A stretch of DNA of 64,000 nt from Pseudomonas sp. ISL-84 (GCA_018613035.1 JAGGRA010000068.1:59143-123142), one strand, 5' to 3'; shown: positions 1 through 9,177, counted from the first letter of the stretch. Made by a program: numbers and translations. The notes: generated by a model not told the origin, from the letters alone.

Positions 1-33
1 AGATTCATCCTAAGAAAAAAAGGATGTTGAACC

Positions 34-483
34 ATGAAAAAATTGAAAACATCAATACTAATTATTGTTTTATCCCTAACTTTGGTACCCGTGAACTCCT
101 TTGCTGTATCACCAGAGAAGTTGCCTGTAAAAATGTCATCTAAACAATGGAGTTTGCAGATAGGAAGACCAGATAATATGAATCCTGAACTTAACAGATC
201 AAAAAATCCTAATATTTTTAATTTTTTCAGTATGGACTTAAAGAATATCGGAGATAAAAACATCAAATTAGTTAGGATAGAAGCCTATCGGGATGACCCG
301 GATGTAGAATCAGATATAGAGCTATTCACAATTGAGAACATTGAATCCATAACTCCCTCTTTTCATCACCATAACTTCCCCTTATTAAATGGAGCCAAGT
401 TGAAAGTAATAGTTACTTGGACCATAGACAACAAAGGGCAAAATGAACGGAAATTTCAAGATCGTTTTATCTTTGATAATTGA
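34..483 (+). CDS. Secreted protein of unknown function
   Basis: I do not recognise a family. The 149-residue product opens with a positively charged segment and a hydrophobic stretch (residues 4-24) ending in SFA, a good signal peptidase I signal, so it is probably exported. The remainder is polar and rich in Asn, Asp and Ile and reads like a small beta-sandwich domain; there is no lipobox and no further membrane segment. A purine-rich ribosome site (AAAGGATG) lies just before the ATG. The gene is followed within 10 bases by a terminator hairpin, so it is the last or only gene of its unit; anything upstream is outside the window. Confidence 0.7.
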   Translation: MKKLKTSILIIVLSLTLVPVNSFAVSPEKLPVKMSSKQWSLQIGRPDNMNPELNRSKNPNIFNFFSMDLKNIGDKNIKLVRIEAYRDDPDVESDIELFTIENIESITPSFHHHNFPLLNGAKLKVIVTWTIDNKGQNERKFQDRFIFDN

Positions 484-492
484 TTTTATCTT

Positions 493-517
493 AGAGAGGA
501 AGAAATCTCTCTTTTTT
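493..517 (+). terminator. Rho-independent terminator of the secreted-protein gene
   Basis: AGAGAG / CTCTCT stem with an 8-base loop followed by a run of T on the + strand, ten bases after the stop codon at 483. Confidence 0.7.
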
Positions 518-641
518 ATGTCGCTATTTGTGTCTAATGTGACATAACAGCATAGATTCTTATTAAAGAAACCTGCCCCCTTCGTTCAATAAAAAATGAA
601 AAGCCTTCTCATTCGAGAGGGGAAAATTTTTTACAATTAAA

Positions 642-670
642 AAACCAACCATCGGGAAACTGGTTGGTTT
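642..670 (-). terminator. Terminator hairpin for the minus-strand genes
   Basis: Perfect 10-base stem (AAACCAACCA / TGGTTGGTTT) with a 9-base loop; on the - strand it runs into a T tract. It probably ends the minus-strand unit that includes the genes at 1012-2116. Confidence 0.7.
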
Positions 671-795
671 CTAATAAGGAGAAGCAACATGAAAGCTATA
701 CCACATAACTATCATTCACCCATGTGTGTCTGGCGGTATCACTACCCAAATTCTACCTTATTTTTCTTAGCTGGTCTGTGTATTTTCTGTGAACT

Positions 796-917
796 TTAAA
801 AAGGTAAATCATCCTTTATAGCTATAGCAGGTTGTATCTCTTTAACGTCCTCAGTAATGTCATTTTTCTCATTCCAGGTTACTTTTTCAATCTCCAGGTA
901 AAAACCTGTAAGTCACC
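796..917 (-). pseudogene. Remnant with an SSB-like acidic C-terminal tail
   Basis: Read on the - strand, an open stretch of about 37 codons ends in the residues KDDLPF then stop. An acidic tip ending in DDLPF/DDIPF is the hallmark of single-stranded DNA-binding protein tails. There is no start codon: an in-frame TGA lies just upstream at about 908-915, and no OB-fold is recognisable. I read it as the tail of a decayed SSB-like or SSB-partner replication gene, which suits the plasmid-like surroundings, but the piece is short and the call is tentative. Confidence 0.35.
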
Positions 918-1011
918 AAGAGATTAACTCTGCCTCAGCTTATCCAAAAAAACGAAATATCTATTATTATACTCTATATGATTTTCTAGCCATAACACAG
1001 CATTTTCAAGA

Positions 1012-1641
1012 TTAAATTTTCTTTAAATGAGCCAAAATTGATTTCTGCACTTTCAGAGAATTCCCATCACTCTTTACATTTTGAATAAAATCTAAATAAA
1101 CAATTGTAATCATTTCTTCTACCGAAATCTCAATATCCTTTGTATAAGGTAAAACATCATGAATTAAAACTTCCCCACGCAAGACTTCTGATTCACGCAT
1201 TCTAAGCTCAATATAAGCTGTTTTTTCTTCTGGGACCTTAACATCCCCCTCTTCCTCTTCGATTGTTTCAAATTGAAATATATGTTGTGTAAGTGGCTTC
1301 ATAATCCGTCTTGCTTTGGTCTTCTTCTGAAAATATCTTTTCTTGCCGGCAAATAGGTAATTGGCAATTTGCTCGTTTTTTGCTCCCTTTTTTACTTGAG
1401 TAAGGAAATCGTCATATAGCATATAGAGAAGTACAGCAATATCAAAATGATAAGGCACTTCGTCTTCATAATTATCGCGAAGATCTTGGATAAACACCTT
1501 TCCCCTTATGTAATCATAATAAGGCATGGTTATGGTTATATATTTCCGCCCATACAGTAATGTACCAAGTAATCCATTAGAATCCATAGCGCCTGATAAG
1601 CGCTTTTGAAGGATGTTTAAACTGCTATAAGATTTTTTCAA
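1012..1641 (-). CDS. Hypothetical protein, downstream gene of a two-gene plasmid-type unit
   Basis: The family is not recognised. The 209-residue product is soluble with alternating short hydrophobic and charged segments; an acidic run (EEEEGD) sits near residue 128, and no catalytic motif or membrane helix is visible. The start is TTG, supported by a GAGGGG ribosome site five bases upstream. The start overlaps the end of the upstream gene (1625-2116) by 17 bases, so the two are translationally coupled. Two similar-looking halves (residues 36-80 and 140-195, each with a V-I-H/Q-D-L/V pattern followed by an E-rich helix and an Ile/Leu-rich helix) suggest an internal duplication. Confidence 0.65.
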   Translation of the reverse strand: MKKSYSSLNILQKRLSGAMDSNGLLGTLLYGRKYITITMPYYDYIRGKVFIQDLRDNYEDEVPYHFDIAVLLYMLYDDFLTQVKKGAKNEQIANYLFAGKKRYFQKKTKARRIMKPLTQHIFQFETIEEEEGDVKVPEEKTAYIELRMRESEVLRGEVLIHDVLPYTKDIEISVEEMITIVYLDFIQNVKSDGNSLKVQKSILAHLKKI

Positions 1642-2116
1642 GTGACCCCTCTCCTTCCATCCATGTCAAAACAGAATGTATCATGTGGTAAACGACTTTT
1701 CGTTCTGAGAGGTTCTTTCTTATAGCCAACCCATGAGGGCCGCCAACCTCTGTATATTCGGTTTCCAATATATTGGTGTGCATATACACCTTAGTATCGG
1801 AGTATTCATGTGTCCAATTGATTATTTCTTCATGCTGCAGAGCAAAGCGAAGCAGTATGGTGTTAAATTTTGTTTGACTTATGGATTCCCTCCCCCGCTG
1901 TCTTTCAATCCTTGCTGCTTGTTTGCAAAAGCTCTTTAGTTTCATCTGGATTAAGGGTGAAACGGGGAACTTAATATTATGTGTCTTATCTTTTCGAACA
2001 GATCTTTGCTTATGTGATTTCTGAGGCCTTTTCGCTATCGGCTTCTTAGAATTTGTTATTGCTGGTTTGTCAAATAACGGATTGATGTAATCCATCCTCT
2101 CCCCCACTTTCACCAA
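1625..2116 (-). CDS. Hypothetical basic protein, upstream gene of the pair
   Basis: No family is recognised. The first 50 residues are strongly basic (KKPIAKRPQKSHKQRSVRK), suggesting nucleic-acid contact; a helical region follows (SPLIQMKLKSFCKQAARI and onward). Two starts are possible: TTG at 2116, or ATG at 2095 close behind a GGGGGAG ribosome site. The stop overlaps the start of the next gene. The basic N-terminus, the coupled partner and the position beside an SSB-like remnant and a partition locus fit a plasmid replication or maintenance role, but this rests on context only. Confidence 0.6.
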   Translation of the reverse strand: MVKVGERMDYINPLFDKPAITNSKKPIAKRPQKSHKQRSVRKDKTHNIKFPVSPLIQMKLKSFCKQAARIERQRGRESISQTKFNTILLRFALQHEEIINWTHEYSDTKVYMHTNILETEYTEVGGPHGLAIRKNLSERKVVYHMIHSVLTWMEGEGSLEKIL

Positions 2117-2269
2117 ATTTAGTATTTACCATAAGGTCATTTTTCCACTTTTCCGCTTTTTTATAGATATATAGCAAGGGAGGACGAGGTTTAGAACCTA
2201 TATTTTGTATATTTTTAGATTAACCCGTCAATACTGCGACTAGAGAGACTTTAGGAGAGGGTGTAGATC

Positions 2270-2377
2270 ATGTTAAATAAAAAACGCAATGATAAGGGAA
2301 TGCTTAAGAAGATTCAGAAGGCTTCGAAAAAGGCCGAGAAAGCCGGTGTAAAATTAGTAAGTGTAAAAATTAAGTAA
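2270..2377 (+). CDS. Very basic 35-residue microprotein
   Basis: ATG at 2270 is preceded by AGGAGAGG at 2253-2260 with a nine-base gap, an excellent ribosome site. The 35-residue product has about 14 Lys/Arg and is predicted to form one amphipathic helix (KKIQKASKKAEKAGVKL) ending in a short beta-like VSVKIK. It could bind nucleic acid or membranes; no known family is recognised. It has its own spacing on both sides and is not part of an obvious operon. Confidence 0.5.
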   Translation: MLNKKRNDKGMLKKIQKASKKAEKAGVKLVSVKIK

Positions 2378-2529
2378 TGAAACGGGCTCTTAAGGGGTTA
2401 AGGCTAACCATTTAAAACCAAGATGTGGAAACGTCTATTGAATTAAATATATATTCACTGTTTAACAGGTTTACAGAGCGAGAATTAGTGATAAACTAAA
2501 GTAAACAATGTTTACATGAGGGGATTTAA

Positions 2530-3024
2530 ATGAAAAAAGCTACGAGCCAAATTGTTATGCTGTTTCCCCATTTGAAAAATCCCATATTGGAACAAGACCA
2601 GGATAGTGCAGCTTCTGCAGATCAATTTAATGACATTGAAAGTACCTTTTTACAATTAGCTCGTTTTTTTGAGAATCCGACTAGAGAGAGTTTTGATTTA
2701 ATGCTTCTTTATCGGCATTTAAAAGATGGCTGGCTTGAATTAGCTCTCGAATATACAGCCCAGTTCTTTAAAGAAGATACATTCCTGATTCAGCATCCTA
2801 CTCTTGCTATTGTGAAAGAAAGTGACAATTATCTGAGCCAAAGCCAGTTTGCGGCGTTTTTAACTGAAAGAGGATTGAAATACGATCGGGCCAAAGTGAA
2901 GAACTACTATGATCGCGGAAAAATTCCCGTTCCCGATTTAATCGTTGCCGGTGTAAAATACTGGAGTACATCTTCAGCCGAATCATATTGCGAGCAGGAG
3001 TTACGCCGGATGAAAATGACATAA
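2530..3024 (+). CDS. DNA-binding-like protein with a C-terminal MerR/excisionase-type fold
   Basis: The 164-residue product has an acidic helical N-terminal half and a C-terminal part (about residues 100-160) with the pattern LSQSQFAAFLTERGL - RAKVKNYYDRGKIPVPD - VKYWSTSSAESYCEQ. That is the helix-turn-helix plus wing layout of MerR/excisionase-type DNA-binding modules. A GGGG ribosome site lies just upstream of the ATG. It is the first long + strand gene facing the plasmid-like block and could be a copy-number or maintenance regulator. The function is inferred from the fold pattern only. Confidence 0.6.
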   Translation: MKKATSQIVMLFPHLKNPILEQDQDSAASADQFNDIESTFLQLARFFENPTRESFDLMLLYRHLKDGWLELALEYTAQFFKEDTFLIQHPTLAIVKESDNYLSQSQFAAFLTERGLKYDRAKVKNYYDRGKIPVPDLIVAGVKYWSTSSAESYCEQELRRMKMT

Positions 3025-3122
3025 CAAAGAACATCTGCCAGAGTGCAGATGCTTGTATAAGGGGGGATACAAACTAGTATTGCCAGTTTACTGTTTTCAA
3101 ATTCATTGATTTTCAAAGATAG

Positions 3123-3641
3123 TTAAGAATAGATATGATCCACTAATATTGAAGACTTTAATAACCGTCTTGCTCGAAGAAGCCTGGTTTTCACGGTGGA
3201 GATATTAATATTTAAATGCTGCTGGATTTCTAGCAGCTTTAGATCTTTAACATAAAAAAGATACAGGACCTCCTGATAAATACCTGGAAGTTTAGTAATA
3301 TTATGATAAATTTCTTCTCGTGTATGTTTAGTCATTAATTCTAATTCGGGTGTAATTTGATATGAAGAAAAGAGTTCAGACGAGGGAATCACGTTTTGAT
3401 GGTACTTTGAACTAATATAATCTTTACATTGGTTTTTCGTGACTGTAATCAACCAAGACTTTATAGAGCGCATATCTTTAAGCTGCTCCTTATGCATAAC
3501 GCATTTAAGAAAAACTTCTTGCACTATATCCTCTGCCAAATGCTGATCCCTAACATATCTCCAAGCCACCCTTTTTAGATCATCACTGTATGTATTTATT
3601 AAATTATTTAGTTGATCATTAACATTAGTTCCATTCATCAT
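3123..3641 (-). CDS. ECF-type RNA polymerase sigma factor
   Basis: Sigma-70 family, extracytoplasmic-function type, 172 residues. Region 2 is visible at about residues 15-85, including the DQHLAEDIVQEVFLK helix and the WLITVTKNQCKDY segment used in -10 recognition. Region 4 lies at about residues 115-165 with the helix-turn-helix LEIQQHLNINISTVKTRLLRARRLL. It directs RNA polymerase to a small target set. No anti-sigma gene adjoins it, which is unusual for the class: the neighbours are a DNA-binding-like gene and a long gene-poor stretch. The ribosome site is weak. The function is secure; the targets are unknown. Confidence 0.9.
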   Translation of the reverse strand: MMNGTNVNDQLNNLINTYSDDLKRVAWRYVRDQHLAEDIVQEVFLKCVMHKEQLKDMRSIKSWLITVTKNQCKDYISSKYHQNVIPSSELFSSYQITPELELMTKHTREEIYHNITKLPGIYQEVLYLFYVKDLKLLEIQQHLNINISTVKTRLLRARRLLKSSILVDHIYS

Positions 3642-5196
3642 GCCACCATCGTTTTTTTATATTTAGATATCCTAAATCAATAAACAAATTCACTATAGTA
3701 CACAAGTGTAATTTTACACTAAAAACAAAATGTTATAAAGTACTATTTGAAAAATTTGTATTTTTTTCAGATCTTCTTGTTAAATATATATGAAATTTAT
3801 TCTTAGGCAGTAATGAAAGTAACTCTATGTTATTTCTTTGAAGAACTTATTCTTGAATATCTAAGTCTTAATAATGGTTATGTCAGAATTCCATTCCTGA
3901 CAAGCAGCTTAACTATATATTTTACAAAATGGATATTATGGAATAAAAATATATGTCATCATATATTCTAAAAATATTATTTATAATAATTTGTAATTAA
4001 AGTTAATATATATATTGTTGTTTATTTTGATTGCAGTTAGGAACTAAAAACCTCAAGGAATAGTTTTTGTTTCATTAATAAAGGCTGTTCATGCACTAAT
4101 GGAGGCTACTAAAAAAAGAGAGGAAGTTTGGAAAAACCCAATCTAAAAATGTTAAGTAAAATACAGGGGAAAAGTGACATATACATATGACCGATTTAAG
4201 GTTGGCCTTCTCCCGATACAACCAAACGAGACCTCGTTGGTTACTTAGAGAGGATGTATATTAAGCATTTAATTTAATGAATAGCATCTATTGGGAACTT
4301 TTCGATTGGGGCTGGAATTATAAAAATAACCTTCTAAATGGAAAGCTCGAAATTAAACGTTTTTCTATACTAAAAAAGCCCTAAAAAAACAACGTTTAAA
4401 GGGCAGGGAATAATATAGTATATAATCCTTCGAAAGGTGAACTTATGAAAGCAGGGATTCTATGAACCGTAAAATTCTTAAAAAGCTTCCGGTTAACTCT
4501 TTCATCACTGCTCTATGTTTAAACATGTGGGATTCATCTATTTGTGTAGATCATCAAGCTCCCTTTGGTTGTTTGTTTTTTCAATAGAGCACATTAATTA
4601 ATATATACATATTAATCATTATTATAAATGGCAACATCATAAACAACAAAATCATCATATGTGTTAACATATATAAAATCTAAGGTTTTAACAATAACTA
4701 AGAACTTAAAGAATCAACACATTTGGAAGCCCTGATGGCCCACTCGAGGGTTGGCCTTCAAAAGATGCATTCCGGCATTCTTATGTATAATTGAGCCGAT
4801 AACTTAGACTGTTAGACTTTATTAACATTCAAAAGGTTCCTGACTCTTTATCACACTGGATCAACTAAGTAGTATAACAAAGAAAAACAATGACAAAGGA
4901 TTAGAACCTCAGTACGGCTAATTCTTATTTGTTCTCGAGAACAGAGAAAACCCACCTGGAAAACCGTGCGAAACTATAGATTCCTGTTGAAGCAGGAGAA
5001 ACCAATGGCTATTTTCATTTAAAAAAACTATATCAGAGTCAACCAATCAAACGTGCGGTACTCAGGTAGTAGAAGTTAGCAGACAGCATTTTCAATATTT
5101 AATGGAGAATTAGATGATATTTGCAAAATAAGCTTTCGAGAACATGAACTGGTATTAAACGTTCATCGCTGTTTAAAGCAAAATCTAAACGTATAT
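3642..5196. other. Gene-poor AT-rich stretch
   Basis: About 1.55 kb without a convincing gene. It contains single outlying copies of the near-palindrome ATATGTCATCATAT (3951-3964) and a related CATATG/CATATA pair at 4656-4674, an imperfect inverted repeat at 4219-4241 (AACCAAACGAG / CTCGTTGGTT), and the phrase GGTTGGCCTTC twice (about 4201 and 4751). A 41-codon frame at 4462-4587 has no good ribosome site and is not called. It may be part of a replication or partition region. Confidence 0.5.
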
Positions 5197-5219
5197 AAAA
5201 AGCCGGCTCTGCCGGCTTT
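5197..5219 (-). terminator. Terminator of the partition operon
   Basis: AAAGCCGGC / GCCGGCTTT perfect 9-base stem with a TCT loop; on the - strand it is followed by T residues. It lies 20 bases after the stop of the ribbon-helix-helix gene. Confidence 0.85.
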
Positions 5220-5239
5220 CGTTCAAATTAATAAATGAA

Positions 5240-5692
5240 TTATTTCTTTTCTAGGACTCCATACTCTTCTAACAAATTTCTGATAGCCTTATTAATAAAT
5301 TTTGATTTATCCCCTTTTTCTCCTCTTGCTGCGATTTTATCTATTTCAGCTGCTAAGTCTGGATCCATATAAAAAGAGGTAAAAACCTTTTTGGCTTTTT
5401 TCTTAAGCGCCTTTTTTCCGGAAGCGAGGTTCCGAAGATAATCGTCATCTTCATCTTCAACATTAACATCGATAACATTGTCTTCATTGACATATGTTTT
5501 AGATTTCACATCATTATCATTTATGTTGTTTTTATCTACATCATTTTTATTGTTGTTTTCGTTTTCAACATCTTTTTTTTCACCCTTCTTGCTGTCGATG
5601 TCACCGGTTTCGTCTTCATCATATGAATTAAAAAAGGCTTGAGTTGCATTTGGTTTTTTTATCTTATCTTTGAGGCTGCTTTTGTTGGACAC
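5240..5692 (-). CDS. Ribbon-helix-helix partition partner protein (ParG/ParB-like role)
   Basis: 150 residues. The N-terminal two thirds is highly acidic and Asn/Asp rich (about residues 20-88) and probably disordered. The C-terminal part (about 100-145) carries KVFTSFYMDPDLAAEIDK then a helix and SKFINKAIRNLLEEYG, the pattern of a ribbon-helix-helix (Arc/MetJ) DNA-binding domain. The start is GTG at 5692 with AAGGAG upstream, and the gene overlaps the end of parA by 29 bases. Encoded right behind a ParA ATPase, it is probably the centromere-binding component and would bind the AT-rich repeats beyond parA. The disordered acidic arm could stimulate the ATPase; that is inferred from similar systems. 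Confidence 0.8.
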   Translation of the reverse strand: MSNKSSLKDKIKKPNATQAFFNSYDEDETGDIDSKKGEKKDVENENNNKNDVDKNNINDNDVKSKTYVNEDNVIDVNVEDEDDDYLRNLASGKKALKKKAKKVFTSFYMDPDLAAEIDKIAARGEKGDKSKFINKAIRNLLEEYGVLEKK

Positions 5693-6458
5693 GTTCTTTC
5701 AGCTCCTTCACAAAGGGAATGTAGTATTCTAAAGCATTTTTCAATTCAGAGTTCCCATCAAATCCTGAAATCGCAAGTCGTCTAGTGGAGGCCTTTCTTC
5801 GTATAATTGAATTAAACATTAATCCCGGGTAATCTTCCTGAATCGCTTCTTCCATTACCTCATTTTCTTTTGCTCTCGCATCAATCAAAGAAAACAATAT
5901 CCCGGATGTTTCCAATGTTGGGTTATAGCGTTCTTTCGCCCCTTCAATGATTTCCAAAAATTTAGGAATCGCATAGTAGGCAAACATCGATCCATCAAAC
6001 ATGACAACGGCATAACTGCCAGCTTCTGAGTATGTACTTAAAGGCATAACGGTTTGTTCCGATAGAGCCGGTGGTGTATCGATGATAATCCAATCATAAT
6101 CTTCCATTACAGGTTCAAGAGCTTTCTGCAGAGCATCTAATTTTAACCCCTTTTCAAACATTCTTCTTGGCAATGTGGCCAGGAAATCATTTGAAGGTAT
6201 CAAATCCAGGTTTTCTTGAATTTTAATAATGTAAGAACGAGCATCTTCATTTAGGATAGCCTCCAAAACCGTTTTTTCTTCAAATACGTTGCAAATGTCA
6301 TACTCTCCAGTTAAAAAGCTCGTTAAATTACCCTGCCCATCCATATCAATAGCTAAAACCTTATCATCGCGGCTTAATAAATAAGAAGTAATCCCGCTGC
6401 TGGTAGATTTAGAGCATCCGCCCTTACTGATTCCAAATGTTATTATTTTTGCTGTCAA
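5664..6458 (-). CDS. parA: ParA-type partition ATPase
   Basis: ParA/MinD superfamily ATPase that moves plasmid DNA to daughter cells together with a centromere-binding protein. The deviant Walker A box KGGCSKST, the Walker A' segment DMDGQGNLTS and the Walker B-like DWIIIDTPPAL are all visible. The length (264 residues) is normal for a small ParA. I place the start at TTG 6458, because AGAGGTG sits 6 bases before it and the protein then begins at the usual TAKIITFGISKGG; an in-frame ATG at 6476 is an alternative. There is no N-terminal helix-turn-helix domain, so regulation probably falls to the ribbon-helix-helix partner. Together they form a two-gene cassette ended by the hairpin at 5197. 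Confidence 0.9.
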   Translation of the reverse strand: MTAKIITFGISKGGCSKSTSSGITSYLLSRDDKVLAIDMDGQGNLTSFLTGEYDICNVFEEKTVLEAILNEDARSYIIKIQENLDLIPSNDFLATLPRRMFEKGLKLDALQKALEPVMEDYDWIIIDTPPALSEQTVMPLSTYSEAGSYAVVMFDGSMFAYYAIPKFLEIIEGAKERYNPTLETSGILFSLIDARAKENEVMEEAIQEDYPGLMFNSIIRRKASTRRLAISGFDGNSELKNALEYYIPFVKELKERVQQKQPQR

Positions 6459-6476
6459 TATTAACACCTCTTTCAT

Positions 6477-7815
6477 ATTTAATATATACCTTTAATTTAA
6501 TTATAAACTCAACATCATCTTATATAAATTAAACACCAACATTGACATCTTATTATTATAATTAAGGTAGAAGTTGTTATCAATAGCGAAACATATGTCA
6601 TCATATATATTAATTTCTATATTAACATTCACTAATCCTGCTACTTGCTAAAAAAAGCCTGATTTCAAATATATTTTTGCTCTCAAACATTTACACCACT
6701 TTTATATTTTATGAATACTTCTTTTTCTAATATAAAATCGACATTATTATAAATAACCAAATCCTTAGCGATAACCATCTTATTATTACATTTAAATTAG
6801 TTATCATAATTAATATAGTAACATATGTCATCATATATATCGATATGAACTTTTACATTTTCACGGACCCGTTACTGGTAGACTTGATGTAGCTGTTTTT
6901 CTGTTTTTAACATTAATAATCATTTCATCATTAATATATAACTCTATATCGAAAACAAAGTCAAATTTAGGGTATATGTATATGAATAAAACTTTAACAA
7001 ACACGATTTTATTTTTATAATTAATTTAAAATTTATAATTAACATTATAACATATGTCATCATATATATTATTCGTATAATTAAATTATCATTAACTTGT
7101 AGCTGATTTATAATTTTTATTTAGCATTGTGCTATAAAAATAAAGTCATTAGCCATAACAACTTTATTTTTATAATTAATTTGGATTTTATAATTAACAT
7201 TATTATATATGTCATCATATATCTTGATGAATAGGATAAAGTTGTTGTTAGTTGATCTATTAATTTTTATTTAGCATTGTGTTATAAAAATATAGCATTC
7301 CCCATAACGTTTTTATTTTTATAATTAATTTAGATTTTATAATTAAACTTATAGCATATATTATTATATATATTAATAATCAATTAAATTATAAAGTTAT
7401 ATAAATATTAATTATAATATCTATTTTAATATCATAATTAAAAAGGAATATAAGATTAAAATTAACAATAATATATATGTCATTATATATTTTAATAACA
7501 CTATTATTGTTTATGAATTCTGAATGTAAATCACCCCATAATAGTAAGTATTGTTAATACGGATATTATTTTCTATCCTACAGGCAATAATTCCTGCGAA
7601 ATTATATTGTTTTTTTATTAAAGCCTTTTCAGCATTTTTTTTATTATAAAGTTATCTTAATCTTTAAACTTGAAACTTGAAGAAATAAAAAATTTTAATA
7701 ATAAAAATTAATATAAGTATATGTAGTTGTATATGACATTAATGAAATATTGATATATTTATAAGATATCATTAATATTATTTCATTGTCCATTCTCTTT
7801 GGTGATGTATCGATT
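6477..7815. repeat. AT-rich direct-repeat array, candidate centromere
   Basis: Very AT-rich DNA directly upstream of parA with no gene. A near-palindromic core, ATATGTCATCATATAT or a close variant, recurs with its GTCA (or equivalent) at about 6597, 6827, 7056, 7211, 7359 (degenerate) and 7479, with a weaker copy near 7720. Spacings are about 230, 229, 155, 148 and 120 bases. The cores at 7056, 7211 and 7359 are each preceded by the same roughly 50-base block (TTTTTATAATTAATTT, then ATTTTATAATTAA). Regular repeats beside a ParA/ribbon-helix-helix pair are typical of plasmid partition sites. The A+T content would also suit an origin, but no Rep gene is seen. Confidence 0.7.
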
Positions 7816-7823
7816 TTAATTTT

Positions 7824-7847
7824 GCTGCCATTTCAGGCAGCTTTTCT
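7824..7847 (+). terminator. Hairpin with T run at the edge of the repeat array
   Basis: GCTGCC / GGCAGC stem, loop ATTTCA, followed by TTTTC on the + strand. No + strand gene precedes it closely, so it may end a non-coding transcript from the repeat region. Confidence 0.5.
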
Positions 7848-8129
7848 TATTTCAAAGAGGCTTTTGTTTAATAAAAATAAAAGGGGATAACCCCGAATTC
7901 TCATGGTTGACTCCAGACTTTGGTAAATAAACTCTTTGAAGCTAAAAAACTGGTCATCAATAATTTAAGGCTCTACTATAGACACTGGATATTTAAATGT
8001 AAATTATGAGGGTTTCTTTGAAAGACAATTTTTTAATATAGAATTTTTTTACTAGGAAGTAGAGTATGTTTACGCTGATTATCTTGTGGAAAGTCATTAT
8101 TAATGGAAACAGAAAGGGAACCCCAGACA

Positions 8130-8303
8130 ATGAAGTTTAATAAAAGGGATATTACAAAGGTGATTAAAAGTGCAGCTGAGAAATCTTCCAGGGGTGAGAG
8201 CAGAGAATCAAGCTCACATAGTCAGTTACAGATTGATGCTATCAACAGCTGCCTCTCCAATATTGAAGAAGAATTAGAAGCTAGTATACATTTACCCGCA
8301 TGA
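8130..8303 (+). CDS. Small protein of unknown function
   Basis: 57 residues if started at ATG 8130, which follows AAAGGGAA by a normal gap; an upstream in-frame ATG at 8103 lacks a ribosome site. The sequence is mostly helix-forming with a Ser-rich middle (SSRGESRESSSHSQ) and an acidic C-terminal helix (LSNIEEELEAS). No family is recognised. It stands alone between the repeat array and another small gene. Confidence 0.45.
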   Translation: MKFNKRDITKVIKSAAEKSSRGESRESSSHSQLQIDAINSCLSNIEEELEASIHLPA

Positions 8304-8644
8304 ATAATAAAGCCTGTCTAGTTTATAAATGGCAATGTCCTACACTGCATTTAACTAATTGTATTTCACATAACTAACGGTTTTACTTTAGAACCAGCTA
8401 ACTGTGAGTTTTTCCCTTTTTGAAAATCCGGATTTTAGGGGATAATAAGGTCTTTTCTCCCGCTACATCCCCGCAATTATTAGTTCCACCAATGATATTT
8501 CACTGTACTCTATTCCAAAGTGTAATTATTTCTTGTATATTTGTTCTGAACCATATTGAAAATTAATTCCTTTATCTCGGAACTTTTTTTCCCGCTCGTG
8601 TCAAGATAGGTTCTAAGAGAGTATTAAGTGGGGGAGGGGATCAT
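8304..8644. other. Intergenic, nothing recognised
   Basis: 340 bases without an open frame, clear terminator or promoter that I can support. Confidence 0.4.
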
Positions 8645-8839
8645 ATGTTAAAGTTTAATGGTAAAATACATCCTCATTGCGGTCCATGCGGTGAGCCTCT
8701 GTGGAAAAGTGATAGGGTTCACACAGATACAATGTTTGAGCAGATTCAGCACGTGGATTGTTTCACTTTCCAACCAAAATATATAAAGGATACAGGAACC
8801 TTTGGAGAGATAGTAAGTAGGCATCCGATATATATATAA
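8645..8839 (+). CDS. Small Cys/His-containing protein
   Basis: 64 residues, with a strong GGGAGGGG ribosome site before the ATG. Near the N-terminus, HPHCGPCGEPLW offers a CxxC plus two histidines, which could bind a metal such as zinc; a further Cys sits at position 39. No family is recognised. It is followed at once by a good terminator, so it is a single-gene unit. Confidence 0.5.
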   Translation: MLKFNGKIHPHCGPCGEPLWKSDRVHTDTMFEQIQHVDCFTFQPKYIKDTGTFGEIVSRHPIYI

Positions 8840-8860
8840 ACATTCCTTGTACTTGAACGA

Positions 8861-8892
8861 AGCCAAACTTTTCACTGAGTTTGGTTTTTTAA
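8861..8892 (+). terminator. Terminator of the small Cys/His gene
   Basis: AGCCAAACT / AGTTTGGTT stem followed by a T run on the + strand. Confidence 0.75.
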
Positions 8893-9003
8893 TAAGAAAA
8901 ATTTTTTCTCTTCACCCCGGACTTTTTCATTCTATGCTGCCTCTTTTTTGACAGGAAATCAAAAATTTCACCTTCTCAATAAGCTATATGATTTCCCAAA
9001 AAT

Positions 9004-9034
9004 AAAAAAGATCCGACCATTCAGTTATGGTCAG
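9004..9034 (-). terminator. Terminator downstream of tatA
   Basis: CCGACCAT / ATGGTCAGA hairpin; on the - strand it is followed by TTTTTTATTTTT. It lies about 145 bases after the tatA stop. Confidence 0.65.
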
Positions 9035-9177
9035 ACGAGAAATATATTATTTTAGGGGGTCAAATGAAAAATCATTAGACAAGTTTATTATAAGTTAAAT
9101 TTGTTAAATAAGTATTTCTTATATAATACAAAAATATATCAATTGCGACTTCTATAGAGTGGAAATGGTTAAATATC

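Noticed and set aside
4462..4587. 41-codon frame in the gene-poor stretch
   Set aside because: Weak ribosome site and no recognisable composition of a real protein.
6477..7815. The repeats as a CRISPR array
   Set aside because: Copies are short, imperfect, at irregular 120-230 base spacing, and the DNA between them is itself repeat-like AT-rich sequence, not unique spacers; no cas gene.
8103..8129. Upstream ATG for the 8130 gene
   Set aside because: No ribosome site before it; AAAGGGAA lies between the two ATGs and fits the second.
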